From assembly GCF_000143415.4 (NCBI RefSeq), contig NW_003314369.1:456638-520637 (forward strand): DNA of 64,000 bases, in the 5' to 3' direction. Positions 58,160-64,000 of this stretch are shown here, piece after piece. The stretch is from Selaginella moellendorffii (taxonomy: Eukaryota > Streptophyta > Lycopodiopsida > Selaginellales > Selaginellaceae). Each line of letters starts with the position of its first letter. Position 1 is the stretch's first letter. Below the pieces are notes generated by a model. That model worked only from the letters and a program-made list of their open reading frames with translations, made no database searches and was not told where the DNA came from. The position numbers were made by a program, and so were the translations under genes.

Positions 58160-60860
58160 AGAGGTACATATCGGTCAAATGCAACTCCTTTTCTTCTCGA
58201 AAGCCATCACGTTGCTCTTTTTTTCTTTTTTTTTTGTCTTTTTTCTCATATTGTTTTTCTTTCGCAGATAAAATCTGTAGCATATTCCCCGCGGTTTACG
58301 AAAAAGCGGGGCGTCTGTTTCCATCCCTGTCTGTCAAGCGAGACAAAAATGTTGAAATGGAGCCTCTGACAGATTGCTCAGCCGCGGTACGTCGACATTC
58401 TCGGCGTATATAACTTGTGGTGTGTACAGGATCATAGGAGAGAAATAAGTGAGCGTTGGGACAGTCCATTTCTCCATTCGTCGCGGTGAGTACCTTTCAT
58501 AGTTTTTGGTTGCGGTGGCTCCACAAGTTTTTGTGAAGAAGAGACAAGCGAGCCGTGCTACTTGTCCTCAAACTCGAGATCAAGCCGAGCTCTTTAGACA
58601 AAAAAAAATTGGCGAGAAGAGCTTGATTACATGCGACAGGACTTAAGAACAAGCAGCACACGCATTTACGTTTGTGCCCACTCTAAAACTGGTATCGGTT
58701 GGTTGTTTTGGCCAGATTTTTTTGCGCGTCGGCTGCTTGCAATCGCCCTCCAAACCCATTGGAGTTTCTTTCACTCTAAAAATTTGAGAAAGCTGCCAGT
58801 CACCCACTGGGATGTTCTGTCATTACTATATTTTCCTCATACGAATCATAGTTTCCTATATTGTCAATATCAATCGCTAGCGATCTAGGCTATAATATTG
58901 AGCTTTCAAAACAGGCTGTATGGAACAATCGCGGATTAACTCACGAGACAAGGCTGTGGAGAATCACAACATGGGAGTATCTTTGCGGGCCTGCTGCTGG
59001 AAGAACAGTTTTTTCTATGGACTTATTCCCAGTCCATAAAATCTAAGTTTCCAGTCGGGGGAGCTGCGTGGTGCACAAACGCCCACGACGCCACATCGCT
59101 TTCTCTTCTGGGTGCTATGACTGTGTCCTTTAGAAAAATGGCCCTTCGCTAAGTTGGCCGATCAAGAATCTTTGGAACAAAGAGAAAAAAGTATTTTTTT
59201 GCTAGTTTTCCTTTTGACAGGCAGGCTGATCAAACAAAGAAAAGAAAAAACCCTTCCATGGTTTTGCTGGTTTTCCTTTTGACAGGTAAAATCTCGCGGA
59301 AGAAGCCTTTCAAAGGCTGCCACTCTTTGGTCTGCTTGGTTTGCTCGCTTTAAACTTATCCCTGGGAGCCAGGGCTCTCCTTTGGACGCTACTCCTTGTC
59401 CACGAACAAGGAATGGACGGCGATGATAGATAGATGCATAGACATTGCGAAAAATTTGATCTCACGCGCCCACAATTCCTCGAGAAATCCGCGTTATTGT
59501 CCCTTCATGACATGGATAGCTACAAAGAAAATGCACAGAAGAAACAAACCTTGGGTACACGTGTCACGCTCGTGGCCGATCAAGCTGCTGACGTGACATG
59601 ACCGCGGCGCCGCGCTTGACGTCCTACCAGCTGGCGGTGTGGGCCTTTCAAAGTCACGTGGCCCTACCATAACCACAAAAAGCACATGGAATATGCTAAT
59701 GAGATGCTTTCCCTGGATCAAAGCCACGTGAAGACTATATCCATTTGGCCGAAGCATAATCCAACATTCCCCTGGTTTGTTTTAGTCGGGACAAACACGA
59801 TTTTGTCAACTCCTTAGCCCTAAAAAAGCTTTTGATTCGATGACGTTTTGCAAACCATGCAAGGGAATCGAGCAAACGTTGTGGGCCATGGACATGAAAT
59901 ATAATCTCGATTTGGATTATTGCAAAGAAAGGGACATCCGCTTGTAATGTGTCGATCGCAATAGTCCCAATCACACCAATCAATCAAGACCCTTTTCTTT
60001 TCTCCTTTTTATCTACCCCACATAGTAAATTCTTGCCCTAATTTTGTCACACCGCGCCTAATTTCCCGTGACCCTCTTTCTTCTTTCAAGCAGGCAACCC
60101 ACCACAACCGCTTACAATGCAATGTTTCAATGCACTCTGTAGATATACATAGCCAGGCATGTGAATGTGAACAGTAACAGATAAAAGAAAAAAGAAAGCA
60201 ACCGAAGGTAAAAAGGCAACACGATTCGAACACGAGATTTCCGGGAGCTTTCATTTCAATCCGCAATGGAAGATTCGCACCTCACCGGCTACACCCGGTG
60301 CTCACAGTCCTTCAGTACTGGAAGAGCCGGTCACTTTCCTCTTTGTCTCTTTGTTCTAGCGAAGAGTGTGGCGAGAACAAGCCGCCATAGATAATAGATG
60401 GCGAGTTCTTCCCTCTTTCCTTCTCATTTCCTGGCAGCGATTTTCCAAGAGGAACTGCCGCAGAGAATCCTCCGCGCCTGAAACGCGGCCCTGGATCGAG
60501 AAAGGGAGAAGTTCTCTTACAATTCGCTGGCTTTGAGCTCCAACCAAGTCTCCTGGCCGGGAATTCATGGCAAATCCGCCAATGCGTGCTCCACTGGAAT
60601 GCAGGTTGACACAGGAGGATCCAAACCACCGCCACCATTTTAGTCGTCGCGGCCTTATCCACACAGGGCCACAGCGGGGACTACTCATAGTAGCTCAAGA
60701 ACAGCACTAGGAATCGCAAGCCGGTGGTGCCTGGGAAGAGAACCAAAGGAGTGGATTTGGTCAGTCCTTTCGAGGAATTTAATGCAGGTTTCAAGCTCGA
60801 GAGTGACAGAGGAATCAAAGAACTCACCGCAGAGGGGCTTTGGATCTCGCAGCAGCAGTC
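58160..60860. other. Intergenic region between BPI/LBP and APRR2-like genes
   Basis: About 2.7 kb. The first part is the 3' UTR of the BPI/LBP gene. A short direct repeat (GTTTTCCTTTTGACAGG) occurs near 59205 and 59269. At 60190-60300 the - strand has TAGCCGGTGAGG and then GTGTTCGAATCG, resembling Pol III A and B boxes of a tRNA-derived SINE. A cluster of CACGTG boxes lies at 59558-59730. Frames near 60312-60688 show no recognisable domain. Confidence 0.5.
59558..59730. promoter_or_regulatory. Cluster of G-boxes and other ACGT motifs
   Basis: Three palindromic CACGTG boxes start at 59558, 59655 and 59725. Two further ACGT cores lie between the first two (TGACGTGACA near 59590 and TTGACGTCC near 59617). 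All are within 173 bp. Such boxes are bound by bHLH and bZIP factors in light and ABA responses of plants. They lie 1.1 to 1.3 kb upstream of the APRR2-like start codon; whether they serve that gene is inferred. Confidence 0.5.
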
Positions 60861-63547
60861 ATGCCGCAAGACAAACTCCACGGCTGGAAGGATTTCCCGA
60901 AGGGACTGCACGTACTCGTCGCGATTGCCGATGGTGACGACCGGGAGGAAATCAGTGGCATACTCCAATCCTGCAGCTATCGAGGTAGAGCGACGGGAAA
61001 AGAAAAACTCATCACTCCCTTCTCCTCTTTCTTCCCTGGGATGCTCTGCTCTGCTGCCTCTGACTCGTCTCCTTGTTTCTATCGTTTCCTGTTCCAACGT
61101 TTTCCCGGTGTCTCGTTCTCGTAATGCTGTCCCGGATCTGCGGAGAAATCGTAGCAAGCTCCTCCACACGGCGTCCCGCACTGCATACATTAACGTTGGC
61201 TTAAGTCTAAAAAATGATATGCCTGTGCAAAGAAAATCTCACGTACCTCTGGCCACGAAACCATCCTGTCTGTCTTGTGTGCATCGGGTAGCCAACTGAG
61301 TGAAAGAGGTCTTTGTCAGCTCTTTGTATGGTGGATTTACGGACAGCTTTTGTGCATGCGCAGTCACAGCCTTCACTAGCGAGGAGGATGCTCTCGCGGC
61401 GATTGAAAAGCCCAAGACCCCGTTCCATGCCGCAATGGTTGACGTAAGTTTGTGTTGCTTATGTCGATCCACTCACAATCGTCTTTTGATGTTCCAGGCA
61501 ACCAATCGGGATATCTTCGATGGCTTCAAGGTGCTCGAGGCTGCAAAGGAGTTGGCCGTCATAAGTAAGCTGACAGAACTAGCGGGTTTTACCTCACACT
61601 GTTTGTGGTTCCTGCGACAGTGATTTCCAGCACAGAGGATATTGAAACCATGATGCGAGCAATATCTGTAAGTAGAAAACACCAGCAATTGCGTCAGATT
61701 TTCAATACTTGTTGAAACCAGCTCGGTGCCGCGGATTTCCTCCAAAAGCCTTTCTCCGAGGAGAAGCTGAAGAATATCTGGCAGCATGTTGCTCGGAAGG
61801 TCAGGATACAATTTCTGCAGAACCACCTCGCTCACATTTATCACCTTTCAGGCTATGCTTTCAACAAACAGCGAGCCAGCTTCCACAGTAGCCGACCACG
61901 AAGTTAAGCCCGAAACGCTTGACGATGGCGACCAAATCGAGAGCCAAATGCAATCGTTTGATGATCTGGGATGTATAATTGGGGAGTCATTTCACGAATG
62001 CGAAAAGTTCCCAGAAGTAGAGGAACCTGCAGCAACGGAAACCAAAGAAGGTTTTGACGTAAACGGTAAACTTTACGACTTAGAAAGAGAGTTCATGAGG
62101 TCGACGAACCTGGAGTTTTGCACAGCCGAAGGGACTTGTATAAAACTTGAGATTGACGACACGCTGGACGACTTGAACCTCGGAGATGGCATCGTTCTAG
62201 ACGGGGAAGGAGCCACGGAGTTCGAGCTCGACCCTTCATTATTCGTTGGCTTTCCAGATTCTGACTCTGACTCTGCGCTGGATATCAACTTCGAAATGCT
62301 TGATTCCGGAGACACGCACGAGTCAGAATTTGACGGAGAAGAAGCGATGATGTTGGCTCAAGTCCTCAAAACCGAGGACGAAGTTGTACGTAACGTTTCG
62401 GAATCTTCAGAGTCCATGAGCAGCTCCACAAAGGAAAAGGGTGAAGAGGAGACCAAGCCCGAGAGAGCAGCAAAAAGCTGCAAATCTGCACCAGGAAGGA
62501 AGAAGATGAAGGTGAATCTGCTTCATACGTTAAAAAAAAATACATGTACAAACTAACGTCATTTTTCAGGTGGACTGGACACCGGAGTTGCATCAAAAGT
62601 TTGTACAGGCCGTAGAACAACTTGGCGTCGACAAAGCCATACCGTCCCGTATTCTGGAACACATGGGAGTCAAGTGTCTAACGAGGCATAACATTGCGAG
62701 CCATTTACAGGTAACTCCTGCAACAACATCATCAAAGATCAGCAAACTAACAGAGAGTGCATAAAAATCCCACCTTTTCAGAAGTACCGCTCGCACCGGA
62801 AACATCTTCTGCAACGAGAGGCCGAAGCAGCAGTAAACTGGAGCCATCGTCGACATTCCGATACCTGGTCTAAAAACCGGGCGCCAACCCAGTCACGTCA
62901 AACACCAATTTTGCCTGCACCACCACCCGGTGGAGTTCCATTGCTTGTGTGGGGGCATCCAACCATCGATCACTCTTCGGCTCATATGTGGCAACAGCAG
63001 CAACCACCTGTGACTCCTCCGCCATGGCAAGCACCGGACGGAACCTTGTGGCAACACCCTGCTGTAAGTTCCTCGGTCTTCGAACTTGAATGATCCAACT
63101 TGTGTGGAAACAGGTTTGCTTTCCTCCTTGGGGTCACGCACCAGCACCAGGAACACCAGTTTATCCCAACTGCATGGTCTGCTATAAACTTCGAGTTTTC
63201 CTTCTTAACCAGTACCTTGTTTCCTTTGTTTTCCGCAGAGAGTACCAGTCGCACCTGTGATTGCTGTGCCGCAACCCCCTGCACCTCCACTTCCAGGAGA
63301 AACTCTCAGCCCCCCGGCATGCCATCCGGTAATCTCTTCATTTTGCCCGGTAGCCTCTGCTGATAAAAGTTTCCACGTTGTTCTTTTCTTCCTGGTAAAG
63401 CCTCGGGAGGTCGTTGACGCTGTGATAAGTGAGGCCCTCACCAATCCCTGTACACTTCCGCTGGGACTAAAACCTCCTTCGATGGAAAGTGTGATGTCCG
63501 AGCTAGTGAAACAAGGAATCACCATAACACCTCCAACGCCTTCTTGA
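60861..63547 (+). CDS. APRR2: APRR2-like transcription factor (pseudo-receiver plus GARP domain)
   Basis: Eleven exons (60861-60984, 61364-61443, 61498-61564, 61621-61667, 61722-61799, 61852-62511, 62570-62710, 62782-63063, 63114-63176, 63239-63328, 63401-63547) join in frame to 592 residues. The start is the ATG at 60861 ([20 protein letters not shown]). The pseudo-receiver covers residues about 15-130 and ends [20 protein letters not shown]; the phospho-acceptor region reads AAMVDATNRD and lacks the normal DxxMP setting. An acidic region follows. The GARP/Myb-like domain is [31 protein letters not shown] and [19 protein letters not shown] Pro/Trp-rich region and the C-terminal GCT-type box ([20 protein letters not shown]) close the protein. 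It resembles APRR2 and the related GLK factors, which promote chloroplast development and pigment formation. The receiver distinguishes it from GLK. The long first intron (379 nt) is unusual here. Confidence 0.92.
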
Positions 63548-64000
63548 CGAGCAAAACCTCTGAGGTTCAAAAAATCCGTCGACATATACTACTATCGTCG
63601 CTTTTTCCCTTCCCGTTTTCCCGTTTTTCGTTGAGGAGACCATGCTGTTCTGCAGAAACATCACTGAAAGCCTTGCAAAAGAGCTGAGGTTGTAAAAGTT
63701 CCAGTTTTGGCGTGGTGATGTACAGACCTGTACAAGAAATAAAAACACATTTGAGAGATTAAAAAAAAAAAACACACTTCGATTTCCTGCTAACTCAACT
63801 GGTTCCTTCATTCCAGCTTTCAGGTGGCGTCGATCTTTCTCTTTCTCTTCGCAGCACCAGGCCCTGCCAAACGCATTTATCAGAGTGACATACAAATCTG
63901 GAGAATTTCCGTCTCACCCGAGACTCCCTCCGTGTGTCCTTGGCAAAAGATTATTGAATTCGCTGCCAAGATCGTCCCTCTCACTGTTCCTGTCCACATC
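63548..64000. other. 3' UTR of the APRR2-like gene and unassigned sequence
   Basis: AATAAAA near 63738 and an A-run at 63761 could mark the poly(A) region of the transcript. Beyond 63780 a + frame is open to the window edge and might be the start of a further gene, but no domain is recognisable. Confidence 0.4.

Noticed and set aside
63503-63895. 130-codon - frame overlapping the end of the APRR2-like gene
   Set aside because: It overlaps a well-supported exon on the other strand and shows no domain.

Overview
This is nuclear DNA of a land plant, most likely a lycophyte such as Selaginella. Three kinds of evidence point that way. Introns are very short: those placed here are mostly 45 to 120 nt and often close to 48 nt, with GT..AG ends. 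The genes include plant-only families (violaxanthin de-epoxidase, beta-carotene hydroxylase, PAS-Raf kinase, APRR2, nucleobase-ascorbate transporter, PLS-type PPR proteins). There is also a giant axonemal-type dynein heavy chain, as expected for a plant with swimming sperm and not for a flowering plant. The species is inferred; no search was run.

Layout. 1-2.1 kb: 3' part of a chloroplast-type TPR gene (+), convergent with a secreted bulb-lectin gene (-). 2.3-6.7 kb: an old, broken Ty3/gypsy retrotransposon (-) with both LTRs. 6.9-10.5 kb: a decayed block with an RCC1-repeat gene (-) and a TAD1/ADAT1-like tRNA adenosine deaminase (+) in head-to-head arrangement, both carrying frame breaks, plus a possible kelch scrap. 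10.6-12.85 kb: AT-rich, no gene seen. 12.86-15.87 kb: two neighbouring xanthophyll genes on the - strand, beta-carotene hydroxylase followed by violaxanthin de-epoxidase. 16-23.8 kb: second repeat block, with a degenerate gypsy element (+), an apparently young 787-bp TRIM element nested in it (identical 113-bp LTRs, 5-bp target duplication), and a truncated relative of the first gypsy element. 23.8-35.4 kb: nucleobase-ascorbate transporter (-), ARP5 (-), Bet v 1-type protein (-), and two intronless PPR genes (+ and -). 35.5-52.7 kb: one dynein heavy chain gene (-). 52.9-55.6 kb: PAS-Raf-like kinase (-), divergent from a BPI/LBP-like secreted protein at 56.3-58.2 kb (+). 60.9-63.5 kb: APRR2-like pseudo-receiver/GARP transcription factor (+), with CACGTG boxes about 1.1 to 1.3 kb upstream.

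Working together. The clearest functional link is the hydroxylase/de-epoxidase pair. One enzyme makes zeaxanthin from beta-carotene and the other regenerates it from violaxanthin in strong light. They lie in tandem with about 360 bp (possibly only about 140 bp) between coding regions. The de-epoxidase is itself unusual: it lacks the Glu-rich C-terminal tail of the family and has an in-frame 84-bp tandem duplication in its targeting region. The other genes look like an ordinary unlinked plant gene neighbourhood.
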